Assembly: GCA_944989445.1 (NCBI GenBank)
Contig: CALYLW010000067.1
Coordinates: forward strand, 1,409,905 to 1,473,904
Direction: 5' to 3'
Length of the DNA stretch: 64,000 bases
DNA from: Ampullaceana balthica
Lineage: Eukaryota; Mollusca; Gastropoda; Lymnaeidae
A program made the translations under genes and the position numbers. The notes beneath the pieces are model-generated. The model had not been told where the DNA came from, did no database searches, and saw only the letters and a list, made by a program, of their open reading frames with translations. Below, in pieces: positions 13,040 through 25,286 of this stretch (position 1 is its first letter; every line of letters starts with the position of its first letter).

Positions 13040-13832
13040 CTAGATACGACCCGCGGCGTAGCATACGCCGCAGACTTACTCAGGGACAGTGCAAAGAAAA
13101 GGGGGGTGTGGAGAATGGACACAAACAGTACCACGAACAAATGGGAACAACGCGAGTGAACGTTTGGGGGACGGCCGAAGCATTTTTGGGAAGTATTTCA
13201 GACATCGGGAGAATTTCAGCCTTGCCACCATATACTCCTGATGTATTCATGTACTGAGCGTATTAGTATTGTTGAGGAGAGTGTATGACTACGTTTCCGT
13301 CACTGAGAACAACGGAGAGCTCGTCGCCGAGGTAATCAAAATGTTGAGAAACAAATATTACAGCCATGTTGGAGAGCAACAACTTCGTCTATGATCTTTT
13401 CCCAGAAATATGCGACCGATAGAAACAGTTACCTGGTGAAGGAATTGGTATAGCGGTATAGCATTGAACGAAGCTTTTTTCTATGAAATGCATGCGAAGC
13501 GGTTTTATGTTCGCTAAGAAAGGGGGAAAAGAACGGGCATAAACATAAACATTTTTAAAAATTAAACAAAAATGTGGCCACTGGGGCTTGAACCTAAGAC
13601 CTTCCGCGTGTCAAGAGGATGTAATAACCAATACACTACGGACTACGAAATACATGTACTCTGTGAAGGAACAACGAAACTGAATGCAAAAAGCATTGCT
13701 GGTCTCAAGACATGCCCCAACCCTCCTCAACCTTCGCTTGCCAACCGTGTTGACCCCAGTGAGGGTCATTCGTCATGCTCATTTGCACATACTCGCTTTG
13801 GTGAATTATATATATATATATATATATATATA
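13040..13832 (-). mobile_element. Helitron-like element carrying a tRNA-like insert
   Basis: Read on the minus strand, the 3' end has the perfect hairpin GCGGCGTATGCTACGCCGC, then GGGTCGTAT and CTAG, followed by T outside the element. That is the Helitron 3' architecture. About 120 bp next to this end and about 80 bp at the other end match the copy at 50221-50538. The central part (about 13130-13740) is absent from that copy. The 5' end is blurred by a (TA)n run at 13806-13832, so the left boundary of the element is approximate. Confidence 0.6.
13575..13646 (-). pseudogene. tRNA-Val-like sequence (GAC anticodon), probably a pseudogene
   Basis: The minus strand reads like tRNA-Val: CCGTAGTGTATTGGTTAT matches the D-arm/A box, CTTGACACG contains a GAC anticodon in the usual tRNA-Val setting, and GGTTCAAGCC matches the B box. 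The acceptor stem has two mispairs (GTAGTCC against TGGCCAC) and the T stem has at least one A-C clash, so it is probably inactive. It may instead be the head of a tRNA-derived SINE. It lies inside the Helitron-like element. Confidence 0.5.
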
Positions 13833-13854
13833 AATCATTCCAAGAATCATATAT

Positions 13855-14900
13855 TATTTATATATTTACCCTCAATTATGTATGACTGACTCAATTTGCC
13901 CTAACGCTAAGGGACATCACTCTGCTTTTTAAAAATTGAAAATATAGACTTAATAATTTAAAACTTGTAAGTTCAAGTACTTTTATTTAATATGACTAAA
14001 AACGTGGGGCGGGCACTTATGAGGTTTAACATATGCAGCTCACTCATTCTCTCACTTACAGAGGGGAAAAGTCTGGTCTTCGATCGCTTGACCGAGCTCA
14101 GCGTGACACGTAAAATGTAAACAAAAGCACGCTGGTGCTTCGATGGGTCGCCTCAACGCGTCAACTCAAACTTTCACGTGGACAAAAAACAATAACAAAC
14201 AGTGAGTTTGAATTACATACGTTATATAAGGATAAACTAAAAATGCATTAATTTAATTACGGTACGTTCGATCGATCTGAAATTTTGATACGATGCATTG
14301 TTAGGTTAGACGGGTCCGTGTGCCAAATTTCAGCTCGATCGGATCACGGAAGTGGGTCATTTTTTTACTTTTTTTTCCCGCCCGCCCATGAGATGACGAC
14401 AGACAGAGAGACAGAGAGAGACGGCGGTGAAGTTAATATAAGGGATTTAAAAAATCATAAACATTTTGGTTTCCAGATTAACATTAAACACACTCCACAC
14501 TATTATTAATTGAACAATTTCATGCGGACGCTCGAAAGGAGTTATTTTGAGGTGCAGTAATTTAGTGCGCTGCTTTCTAAAATTTCTCGCCGTAAAAAGA
14601 TATTATATGGCGTCATTGTTTTAGCTCATATTTTAATTTTGGAAAAGGGAACGATGTAAAAAGAGGATTTGAGGATTGTTAATAATAAAATACTTTGTGT
14701 ACATTTCAGGAAGTTTAATATTTCGTATTTATCAAACAAGTATAAGTTACTGGGGCTTTTGACAACAAAAAAAAGTGGGCGCCCTAGGCGCCCCTATTAT
14801 AAAATACTTTGTGTACATTTCAGGAAGTTAAATATTACGTATTTATCATACAAGGACAAGTTATTTGGGCTTTTGAAAAAGGTGGGCGTCGTGGTCTCCC
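13855..14900. repeat. Dispersed repeat (ACGCTAAGGGACATCAC family), copy 1, interrupted
   Basis: The blocks CTAACGCTAAGGGACATCAC, TTCCAGATTAACATTAA, GTGCAGTAATTTAGTGCGCT and CTTTGTGTACATTTCAGGAA occur in the same order in copy 2 at 62370-62740. Here a different element (about 13986-14450) splits the copy. A 110-bp segment near the right end is duplicated (14684-14795 and 14798-14895). Part of the family also appears inverted at 44390-44475. Confidence 0.6.
13986..14450. mobile_element. Nested dispersed element (ACTAAAAACGTGGGGCGGGC family)
   Basis: It begins with ATGACTAAAAACGTGGGGCG and ends in a CAGACAGAGAGACAGAG tract. Both this start and the segment around GGTACGTTCGATCGATCTGA recur in the insert at 30515-31215, and a further related copy lies at 41230-41515. 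A purine-rich CAGACAGA tail is common in degenerate retroelement families, but the class is not settled. Confidence 0.5.
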
Positions 14901-15028
14901 TAAAAAAGCGGGCGCCGCAGCACTACCTAGTACTGATAAGATTACCCGTAAGATTTATAAGGAAGATGACATAAGTGATGAATAAATGCAGATGTAAGTA
15001 TATTTTACTAATAGTTATGTATTTAGTG

Positions 15029-15235
15029 AAAGAAGGATTACTAAGAGCAGAGGAGCAAACTAGGGCAGAAGCAGTCGGGAAAAGAGCGAGGAGAAAGGTC
15101 AGGCAACACTGCCCCACTGCTTTCGTGTGTGTGTCATGCAGAAGAGACTGCCACTCAAGGATTGGTCTCATCAGCCACACCAAGAGCTGCAAATAATAAA
15201 GATAAATCTATCGTCTTTCGTAGACGGACAGATTT
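15029..15235 (+). pseudogene. 3' end of a non-LTR retrotransposon
   Basis: The frame ending at the TAA at 15194-15196 reads FVCVSCRRDCHSRIGLISHT and then KSCK. This cysteine/histidine finger followed closely by the stop is characteristic of the C-terminus of many invertebrate LINE polyproteins (C..C.R.C.SRIGL.SH). After the stop comes a short tail with a GTCTTTCGTAGAC hairpin, as in the 3' tails of such elements. Only the last 55 or so residues remain, so this is a 5'-truncated copy. Confidence 0.7.
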
Positions 15236-15251
15236 CATACTTAATACCTTA

Positions 15252-15630
15252 GGGCCGTCCATAAATGACGACATACATCTATCTTATCCTAACTTATCTG
15301 CGATTTAGTGGGGGAGGTCACATTTTTGTGAGATGTATGACAATGGGGAGGGTTTTTTTTAAGAACTGTGACGCCACATAAAAAAGCGCAACTTTAAATG
15401 AAAGCTCCACTTTAAATTTGATTGCTTACAATTTATGTAATGACGTTTTAAATGGCTTCACGCGTGTTACGATATGAGAGTGCAGCCTCACATTAAATAC
15501 ACACTTGAATGACAATAAAAAAAAGATGATTTGAAACATGCTCATTTTCAATTAAGAAATACGGCTTTTTTTCGGGGTGGGGAGGGGGGGGAAGAGAGAG
15601 AGAAAAGAGATTTGTGACGTCATATTCGCT
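15252..15630. mobile_element. Harbinger-like MITE, copy 4, right end lost
   Basis: The left end GGGCCGTCCATAAATGACG follows TTA. The internal blocks match the other copies as far as GTGACGTCATATT, after which unrelated sequence starts and the right inverted end is absent. Confidence 0.75.
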
Positions 15631-16004
15631 TAGTTTTGGCATGTCTAGGTTTTTTTCTTTCGGATCTAGGTTTTTTGGGGATTTTTGGAGGTGTTGGCTA
15701 GGATTTTCCCAAAACAGTCACTGGCAGCACTGCCTTCCCAGGTTAGCCGGAAAAAAAACATTAGAAGTAACGATGAAATAATTAAATCGTGATCGGATGT
15801 TAATAATTTAAGCAAATATTTATATAGAATGATACCATGCCATGGTGCTGAAAATATTTTGCATGAAGTGGATCAAAAAGATGAACCAAGACTAAGTCCA
15901 GTCTTTTATAGTGGATTTATTAATTGATTCGTAATGAATAAATAATACAAAATTAATAACGCCGTACCGTAAGTCGTAACTTCGTTTTCTGTTTAAGTTT
16001 AGTG

Positions 16005-17681
16005 GGTAATCCCTTATTTTAGCGCATTAAAAATTTTTAGAGCAAAAAATATAATTTAACTTACTTTTACTAATTTAAACACTTAAATGAGAAATCAAAC
16101 AAGTATTTAATGCGTTAAAACAAGTTTTTTTGTGTGTCTTGTTGAGTTTAAAGGAGTTTTGGCTGGTTCAGGGTACTCGGACCGTGACGTCACAGCGACG
16201 CTACCTGTTTTAAACTTTAAAAAGTGTTTTTTAAATCAGACTTTGAACAAAAATCGTAGTTTGTTTATTTTTTTAACCGCACTTGGCCAGATAATTGTAT
16301 TTATTTTACTGCCTCAGACCAATTTTATTTTTCATGTTTACCGTAAGCCAAAAAAAATCCAAATGAGATTCAAAGGCGTCAGTTCACAGTAAAGACATTT
16401 GCGATAATTTATTAATTACTGATGTAATACTTATTTTAAATGCCTTAAAATGAAAAATATTCAATTTCTTTTGTATTGCATTTCTGCTATATCTATTGTT
16501 CTGACAAACTTAAATTAATTTTAATGGTTGTTATAAAAATGACACTTGTACTCGGGGACCTCCATAAATGACGTCACGCACCTAGGGGTGCAAGGGAGTC
16601 CCACATTTGTGACAATGTGTGATGACGGGACTTTAAGAAATATTACGTCACATCAAAACGCGCTACTTTAAATGAAAGTTCCCCTTAAATACTTGATTGT
16701 TTTCAATTTATTATTGACATTTTCAATGGTTTCACACGTGTTACAATATTAGAGTGCAGACTGACACTAAATACACATGTCAAAAAAAGTAATTTGCAAC
16801 ATGCTAATTTTCAATGAGAAATTATTGCTTTTAGGGAGGGGGTGGTCAAAGCTTTGTGACGTCACATTGGAGGGGGGTGTAAGTTTTTGTGACAAAGTGT
16901 GATGGAAGGTAGAGGGGGGGGTAAAAATCGGCTGAAATCGCGTGACGTCATTTATGGACGGCCCCTCAACACGATTTAATTTTCTCCCTACTTTTACCCA
17001 TCAGTGTGTTTCGATACGAAAAATAGTTTCTTTGAAGAATGGGGTGGGGAGAGAGAGGGAGGAGGAAACTTTCGTCGCTGACATTCGCCGGCAAAATATT
17101 TGGCATGACCACGGACCAGTGAACCAGAGCTCGCGCACGTGATCATGATGTAACACTGACCTTTGTTTCACCTCGGCTAGGGGTACTCAAGAATCAGGGA
17201 GTTACAATGGTGCTCACAGCTAAAGCTTGTGTGATTGAAGTGCCCTCCCCCCACATACATACCCGCACACTTTTTTAAAATTAATTTTTAAAAATTTCAA
17301 TTTTGTATTAATTTATTAGCCTACAATTTTATTTGTAAAGTTAATTATTTTTTAAAATTATTATTTTTTTAAAATTAAGAACCCAGGCGAGTGCCGCCTT
17401 TGAAACTCGGCTGGATGAACCAAAATTTCCAAATGGGCAACACAAAAAATAATAACTTTGAAGAAAAAAGAGTTCTCCATTCACATGCAATAATGGCTCC
17501 GTAAATCACAGAAGATGTGTGAAATATACAAATTTTTGCTTAGTACAAATTGTAAAATAGTACTATTATTTGAACAAAAATATAATATTTTAATTTTAAA
17601 ATAGATTTCCTAATACGGTAGGTTAAAAAAATTTTTTTTTGATGACCCAAAATTTAAAATGCGCTAAAATAAGGGATTACT
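16005..17681. mobile_element. 1,677-bp transposon with 8-bp TSD GTTTAGTG
   Basis: The ends GGTAATCCCTTATTTTAGCG and, read from the other side, AGTAATCCCTTATTTTAGCG form inverted repeats. Perfect direct repeats GTTTAGTG lie at 15997-16004 and 17682-17689. An 8-bp duplication suggests hAT or a similar superfamily. No transposase is left; an 86-codon open frame at 16132-16392 has no recognisable domain. A Harbinger-like MITE is nested inside. Confidence 0.8.
16554..16965. mobile_element. Harbinger-like MITE, copy 5, nested
   Basis: Full-length 412-bp copy with ends GGGGACCTCCATAAATGACG and TCATTTATGGACGGCCCC, sitting inside the 16005-17681 element and therefore younger than it. The flanking trinucleotide duplication is not clear here. 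Confidence 0.85.
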
Positions 17682-17756
17682 GTTTAGTGTTTACTACTGT
17701 TTATCCAGGGCCCACGATAAACTGGCTCAATTTACTTTTATTTCATTATTATAAAT

Positions 17757-18416
17757 TAGGTAATCCTGCAGATTTTACACGTATATTATTTCACAGCGAA
17801 ATTTAATTTTCTTGTTAGAAATACGTTTTTCATTTAATAAATACATTATTATATGTTGTATTTTAGCTATTACAGCGCTAATTTGTAATTTTTATTAATT
17901 TTTAAGGCTTTTTTTCGGAAATTGAAGCTACATAATCAGAGTAGGATACATCCATTTTGTTTATCTAGCACCCTACTTGCCGGGTTGCACGTAAGATGCC
18001 AAAATTTTCTGACTTAAAAACAAGCAAAATAAGAATCAAACATCTAGTCTCTAGTAACGAAATAAAAAATGAAATAGTCTTTAAAATATTTATTTATCTT
18101 CTAAAAACATTAAAATAGATGAATAATACTTTTTAAAAAAAATATTCAGTCAGTAAATTTATTTTAGCATGGGTAAAAAACATCTGGCAAGCAGGGCGCT
18201 AGATAAAAAAAATGGACGTATCGTCACCGGATTATTTATCATAGAGAGCCGAAAAAATGCCTTAGAAATTAATAAGACTTACAAATTAGTGCTGTAATAG
18301 CTAAAATACAACATATAATAATGCATTTTCATTTATTTTAAAAACGTAAGTTCTCACAAGAAAATTAAATTTCGCTGTGAAATAATATATACGTATAGAA
18401 ACTGCAGGATTACCTA
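17757..18416. mobile_element. Foldback element with long inverted arms
   Basis: The left end TAGGTAATCCTGCAG is mirrored by CTGCAGGATTACCTA on the right. Pairing continues inward through TTTCACAGCGAAATTTAATT, the CTATTACAGCGCTAATTTG block and CCATTTTGTTTATCTAGC, so each arm is about 250 bp of a 660-bp element. No open frame is present. A fragment of one arm recurs at about 34078-34165. Confidence 0.75.
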
Positions 18417-18961
18417 TTTTTAAAAAAAGTTTTTTATTTTAAATTTTAATACCAAAAAAAAAGATGTTTTTGACTTGAGAAATTAAAACACAATCTCATA
18501 CTAAGCCTAAACTAAGAAAAAGATCCAATAATTTGCCTCCAAAAAAACATGAACAGGTAATACATTTTCACCTCTGCACGTGACAGTTATAACTTTTTCT
18601 TTTTAATCCCAATTCCATTGCATAAAACCCAATGGCCCAACAGCAGTGTGCCCACTCAACAAACTCAAACATCCTAAATAATGAAACAGCAGTGTGTCGC
18701 CTCATTCAATGCCACGCAGTATTATGAATAACCTACTTATAACATATAAAAAATGCAAGACAACACGAACAGCTTAAATTGTAACTAGCCTGATTATTAA
18801 AGACCTAAAATTAAATAACACATTTTAAAGGAGTAGTGATGTAATGTATTTCATTGTCCATTGCTCTTTTAGTAAAAAAAAACTTTTAAGGAATTAAATG
18901 CTTATTTTAAATAAATTTTTATAGTATGTTATTATTTTTAACAATCAAATTTATATTTCAG

Positions 18962-19012
18962 GTCCTTTCAAACCAGAATATCTTAGAGAATATTCTAAAA
19001 TGAAATTAGGAC
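18962..19012 (+). other. 5' UTR part of the first visible DET1 exon
   Basis: A pyrimidine-containing acceptor, TTATATTTCAG, ends at 18961. An in-frame TAG (19007-19009) just before the ATG shows that coding cannot extend further upstream. A separate non-coding first exon and the promoter should therefore lie further left, but I could not locate them. Confidence 0.5.
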
Positions 19013-22000
19013 ATGGATAGTTCCCCCGATGATCCTATTAGATGGCGGCGTTTGGAATCCCAAAATATTATTCATAGACTTTTTAAAAGAGAAATTCACC
19101 ATGACAAACGTAGCACATGCTTTAATGAAGCTCGCAAATTTTATTTAAGCATTGTTCCCAATTTTAGTATTCTTAATGTTGAAAAGCCACCTTGTTACCT
19201 GCGTAAATTTTCACCAAATGGAAGGTAAGCATAATGTGATGCATTTCATTTTCTGATTTAAAGGTATCAAATTATTTGTTTATTTTATTTTTTGAGTCTT
19301 CATATTACTTTATGGCATTTAATCTGTTTTTATTAAAAATATTTTTGATGGAGCATTGCATTCTTTTTTTTTCTCTTTATAATCTTTTAATACAAATTTA
19401 TTAGACATTTCAATATCAAAATCAGAGTCTAAAAATTATTCTGTTTCAGATTTTTTATTGCCATTTCTTATGATCAAACATCTCTGGAAATATTTGACTT
19501 TAAAGGTAGTGAAGCAGCAGGAAATTTGTTTAAAGATATCAAGGGAGAAGTTATCCCTGGCCCAAGTGATGCAGAGGAAGATGCAGCTAATGTGCGCAGT
19601 AAAATCTTTTCACAGTTTTTACAGAAGCGTCATATTGTTAGGGTGACTGCTGGAGAAGAAGTTCTCAACAGAGAGTGCAGTTTATTTACTGACGACAGCC
19701 AGTACGTTCTTGTTGGTTCCTGCCATCAGCTTCCTGAGGAAAGTAGTTCCAGATTCTATGATGTGTATAGAAACAATGAATGTATTACTCCAAATTATCG
19801 TCTCATTCCAGAAGACTATACTTTATATATAATACAGTTAAAAACAGGTATAATCAGCTTTGCAATATGATTTATGATTTATAAATTAACAAAGCATAAA
19901 TTTTAATATCTTACTGGCTCAATAAATTTCGTAATTTCTTTATTTTGTACACTTACACAGCACAGTACCCCAGGCTATGGCTTTACAAACATTTTCAAAA
20001 CTTGAGAAAAAATTACATTACACTCTCAATCTTGCTAAGCAAACACATTATATAGAAATTTCATGACATTGGTGCATATCCTTCAAAAACTGGTAGTTTG
20101 TTACAGCTATTGTCTTTATTATATAAAAGATGACAGGTATTATTAGTTTGGAAAATTTTAAATAGCAAACAGCACGTTTTATAGAATTCTCATTGCTAAA
20201 AATACTTAAGTACTAAAACATTTTCTTTTCAGGAATTGTTTGTGACAAGAGACGCTTCAGATTGGACAAAATTTATTTATCCCATAATCAAGGTGTCTGT
20301 CTGTATGGCAATATTTTAACAATCCTCTCAGTCCAGCAGCAAGTCATACACGTATTTCAGATATCTCCCCAAGGAACATTTATTCCCATGAGAACAATAG
20401 GTCGTTTTTGTTATGATGATGATGAAATATTTTATCGTCAGACTTCTCATCAGCCACCAAGAGTTCAAAACAGACCTTACACGGACAAGGTGAGCCTAAA
20501 ACTCATCCTCATAGGGGTTAGCAGCTTGAGGGTTCATAGCTTCTTAAAATTAAAGACTTTGGAAAATATACTTTTTAAATCGTGTAATATTCATGTAAAA
20601 CCTTGTTTTCAAAATTGAAGCTGTAATAAAAAAAATTTTCTGATCTCCATTTTGAGGCTATATTTCTTTGTTACTGTGCATTTAGTCAAAAGGGGTGTTT
20701 GAACAAAAAAAAAGGAAGGTACAATCTAGCTAGTAGATTGGAATAGCATAGATAAGTGGGTTCCAAATTTTGCACTTATTTCACTTCTGAGGGGTTCCTT
20801 AGGAAACTCCTGCTCAGTATTAATTAATAAGTCATTAAAAATTATTATTTATTTGCCATTTATTATTATTTTTCATAATGATTGATTTTTTTCCCCTTGA
20901 TTAGTTATGGTCATTTATTTGCTCCTTATGCAGTGTATTAACTCCCTGAAGCACAGACTGTTAGTTTACCTCTATAAAGCAGCATGCAATGGTCATATAG
21001 ACCAAGGAGTGCGAGCATTTTATTGGGCTATGGATGACATCAGGAACTTGCGCATGGGGAAGCTGCAGCTGTTAGATGAAGAACATTTACTTATCAAGTA
21101 TGCCATAGAGGAAGTGGTGACCTTTCGCAATGGTGACCCATACAACATGCCTTCATTATTTGTTGTCTACAATATGACCACAACAGAGGTACATAATTCG
21201 TGATCATTCATTTTACAAAGCACAAAAACAAAAATAAATTATATTCTTTCTTGAAAATATCTGCTCCAATTTCATATATCTCTTTTAAACTATTAAAGCA
21301 AGTGTTAATAATAATGGGGGTGAGACTGCAACCAGGCTTATAAATTAGTAAATGTTAGTAAGTTACAAAAAATAATCATGAGTTTATTATTTCATTTTTA
21401 GAAAATGAAAAAAATAAGACTCACTGTAATAATCAGTTATTTTTTTATTTGACAAACGTCAAGCATGATCTGCTGAATTATTTAAAGGACAAACATTTGT
21501 AACATCCCTTTTACAGACCAGTATACCTCTAAGATCTTTTTGTTACAAATTTAGTTTTTAAGCCCCAAATTATGGTACTATGATGAGTCAAGAGTTTTTT
21601 TTATTACAGTGCATGTAGTTGAAATATTGTTTTAATATAATACAGTGGGACCCGCTTAAGTCGACGGCCTCGGGGTATGAAAAATGGCGCCGAGATAACC
21701 GATCATCGAGTTAAACGATAACCAATATGGCGGCAAAATATTAACATGCGCTTGAAATTTCTTTATAATTATATACATGATGTGCATTTAATTAGTGATG
21801 GGATGATTAATCGGAATCGTATCGGAATATTGGGACTCTAATATTTCTTCACTCTTTCCTAAGATTAAGACCGATTGTTTTTAAGGACCGTTTAAATATA
21901 ACACAGGGTTCCCACTCAGTCGTGAATTCTTTAAATAATTTTCCCGGTCTTGAAAGTCTGGAAATAGTTGGGAAAAGTTATGACTAGTCAGGAATTTTTA

Positions 22001-25000
22001 TATATATATATATTTTTTTTTGCCGAAGTAAATGACTTTGATTACGTCTCTGTGGTCATGTTTCGATTCCATTTAATAAAAAAAAAGTTACCAGTTTATA
22101 ATTGTCTGCGCATGCGTTAAAGGTCAAATTTTTCGCCTCGCCTCGTCCCATGGCGCGTGTTGCGTGGCATGCGTATGCAATGCCTGTCGAATCGGCAAAT
22201 TTAAAAAAGAAATAAACATCAATATGTTAATTTTAAGTCTAATGCTTTTGACGTGCAGGATATCTGTCACTATGAGACCGCACTTGAATTTCCTCCGTCA
22301 ATCAAATGATACGTGTCACTTGTAATATAAATAGTAACAAATGCGGCCTTGACCTTATCAGAATTGGACCTACAACAGTGATGGCGTGTATATTATATAT
22401 ATACTAGAATATTAAGAAAATGATTTGATTTCACCGTCATGTGCGTGTTAGTCAGTCACGTATCTTACTGGTAACAAAGCAACAAAAACTTTTAAAAGAA
22501 TAATAATAATTTTTTATTTAATTATATAAAAACCACCATCGATCTTCGATGCAAACCTTTCTTTTCTTTTCTAAAGATATTCGTTTATCTTAAAAAATTA
22601 ATTGATTAATGCATTAGAAAATGAATTAAGTTTAATAATAATATAAAATGCACAGCGAAATAATGACGGATTAAAGACCACTAACGTAATTTTCGAGTAC
22701 CTCTGGTGAATACATACTCAAACTAATTCACGGAATCAAATTGAAAGTTAAAACATCCGATAATTTTTTTTGAAATCTCATAGAATCACACAATAGCCGG
22801 AAGTCTAGAAGAAAGTGAGATGTCAACACTGTTTTGAACTAAAAATGCCAAAGTGCATTGCCAGGCGAACAGACGGGGATCGAGCTAACCGACGTTAAGT
22901 TGCATATTTGGCACTCTTTTGTGCTCGAAATATTAGGGCTCGGCGACTTAAAAAAATCGAATTAACCGATGAAAAAATGCAAAGACAAAAAGAGAATTTA
23001 GCGGTTCCAAAAAAAAACCATAGACTTAATAGAGCTGACGAGTTAACCGGGCTCGAGTTAAGTGGGCCCCACTGTATATTGAAAAAAAATTGCTGTCCAT
23101 TAAAAAGTTAATGAATTATTTTTAAAAAGTTAATACCATAAGCAATGAAATAAAAATACAAGGGATTTTCCTTTTTTTCCCTTGAAGCTATCTCAATGAA
23201 CTATCCAGAATCATTTTCTTATAGATTATGGATTTATTGTTTATAATTAACGTCAGATTACATTTACCTACTGCTGTCATATAATGGTATTTGAATCCTT
23301 AACCTTGAATTGAAATGAGTGAAACATTTACATATTTTTACTAAATCCTTCAATGCTTCAAATTTTGTCAATGTCATAATATATAAGAATTAAAATTTAA
23401 CTACTACACGTAAATGGGAAAATAAGCCACAGAAATCTTAATTAAGGCTATTGATTGGGAACATTCAAATTTGACTTTCAACTTAAGCACATAACTAAAC
23501 AAGGAAACATATTTTAAATTGATAACTCAAAGTTAGACTATATTAGTTTATCTTATGTCTTTTCCACCTGACATCTGACAACATGACGATGTCATAGTGA
23601 GGTAGTGTGTATTTGTTTATCACATGAATGTGGCTTCATTTGAACACAAAATTCCGCAATTCTTTCCTGATTATTGAATCAATAATTTTATCTATGGTGT
23701 CTTGCTTTCTCTGTCTGAAGGTGAATGCTTACTTTGCATATTCTTTTGTAATTCTGGAGTATCCTGAAGAAAAAAACAAACCAACAAACTTTCCATTTTC
23801 ATTGGGACTCCTCCCCACTTTCCCCAAGCAATTCATTCTTAGGATATAGTTATAAGCTACACTTCTCTTGGTTACAATGACCCAGGGTCTGAACAAGTCT
23901 GGTTTCATGCAGTAAAAATCATAAAGTTTACAATTAATACTTATTTTAACACAACCTTTATTACCAGACTAACTGCAGACATGTCATTCTTGACTCCGCA
24001 GATTCTGGGAGTTTATGAGCACACCTCTCCTGAACTGCTGGAGATCATGGAGAACTTCCAGGACCACTTCCGCAACTCTTGGCTACATCTCCAACCCCAG
24101 TTTCCATCATCTCCATCATCTTCCATCCATGCCAGGCGCATACAGCACATGTTTAAATGGACTCTAATTGTAGCCAAAAATGGTGGGAAAAGGGAGGCTA
24201 TATCTCGGATGCTCACCCAACTGCCCATCAGTGCACAGTCGTACAGTTGTTCCCCCTATCTTGACCACGCCTTGTTCAGCTATGATGACAAGTGGGTGTC
24301 GCAGCTGGAGAGACCTAAAACCTGTGGAGACCATCCTATAAGGTGAGACACTTTCAATGCTTCACTAAACTAACACACAGCGTTATCCTTTGTTTTACTC
24401 CCATGTCTGATAATTTCATTCTATATTTTTAATATCAATGGTCATTATTTTATAAAGTCCAGTAATTTTCTGTACCAGTTTTGCTTTATTTTATGTTATC
24501 TATTGCTGATGCTCCTTCTATACATAAGATTATTGCTTTTAATGCATTGATTAAAAGATATATATATATAATAATGTTATTAACAAGAGTATGGAGACTA
24601 CATTGTGTTTGCTAATTTTAATGCCAGTCAGCTTTTATTTGTATTTATATTTTATGGGTTTACCATTCATTTGAGTTTGAGCTTTCCTTTATATGTTTAT
24701 ATTTTATTTGTTAATTCCATCTCTATTTGAAGACCTGAGATTTTCTGTTTGTAATCTTAATAAAATAAATGTTTCAGCTGGCCATCAAAAATATCCCTGA
24801 CATCCCAATCTCCCCCCCCCCATTCAATCACTTTTATAACATCTCTCATATCAATGAAGATATTTTGAAAACCCCTAATAACCCCTACAATTATGCTTAA
24901 GTTCATTCAAGGAAAGTGAACTTGTACCAATATATTTGTAGAAATTTTATTTCTTCAAAAATGTATTTAAAATTTCCATTTTATATTTTATCCTGAGGAA

Positions 25001-25286
25001 TACCCTGTAGTTACCTTCAGCTCTAGTTTTTCAAATAAAATAACTATGTTACTACTACTTTGGATTGATTAAATTACAGATTTAGTTTTGTTTCAGATTT
25101 TTTACCAGAGATTCAGGAATGTTGAGCTTCAAACTCAACACTGGAGCACCAGAACGTCAGATTTCCCCAAGTAATCGCCGCCTTGTTGCCTTTGTGTGTC
25201 ACCCGTCAGAACCTTTTATAATAAGTGTGCAGAGGACTGCCACAGACTACAAGGTCAACTTCCATATTCGAAAATGCCTAGTCTAG
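19013..25286 (+). CDS. DET1: DET1 homologue, complete, six coding exons
   Basis: Exons: 19013-19224, 19450-19847, 20233-20489, 20934-21188, 24002-24342 and 25097-25286, joined by GT-AG introns in consistent phase. The total is 1653 nt and 550 residues, the same length as human DET1. Hallmark blocks: [17 protein letters not shown] (about residues 55-71), [11 protein letters not shown], the [20 protein letters not shown] block in exon 3, then GTFI and [20 protein letters not shown] (exon 4), [15 protein letters not shown] and [20 protein letters not shown] (exon 5). DET1 is a nuclear adaptor that joins DDB1, DDA1, CUL4 and COP1 in a ubiquitin ligase acting on transcription factors such as c-Jun/ETS types in animals. 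Nothing essential appears missing. Intron 4 (2.8 kb) carries a transposon, and the ATG is preceded by an in-frame stop. Confidence 0.96.
21643..23074. mobile_element. Pogo/Tigger-like element in DET1 intron 4
   Basis: The inverted ends are CAGTGGGACCCGCTTAAGTC on the left and, read inward from the right, CAGTGGGGCCCACTTAACTC. TA lies on both sides (21641-21642, 23075-23076), as expected of Tc1/mariner-pogo elements. Sub-terminal CGAGTTAAACGATAACC-type motifs recur near both ends. The 1.4 kb interior is non-coding and probably contains other repeats. The open frame 22908-23111 runs through the right end and is not a gene. Confidence 0.75.

Noticed and set aside
13572..13889. 105-codon plus-strand frame
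   Set aside because: It reads across the tRNA-like sequence, Helitron end and a TA microsatellite; no protein signature.
16132..16392. 86-codon frame inside the 1.7-kb transposon
   Set aside because: It has no transposase motif and a composition like the AT-rich surroundings; it is probably chance.
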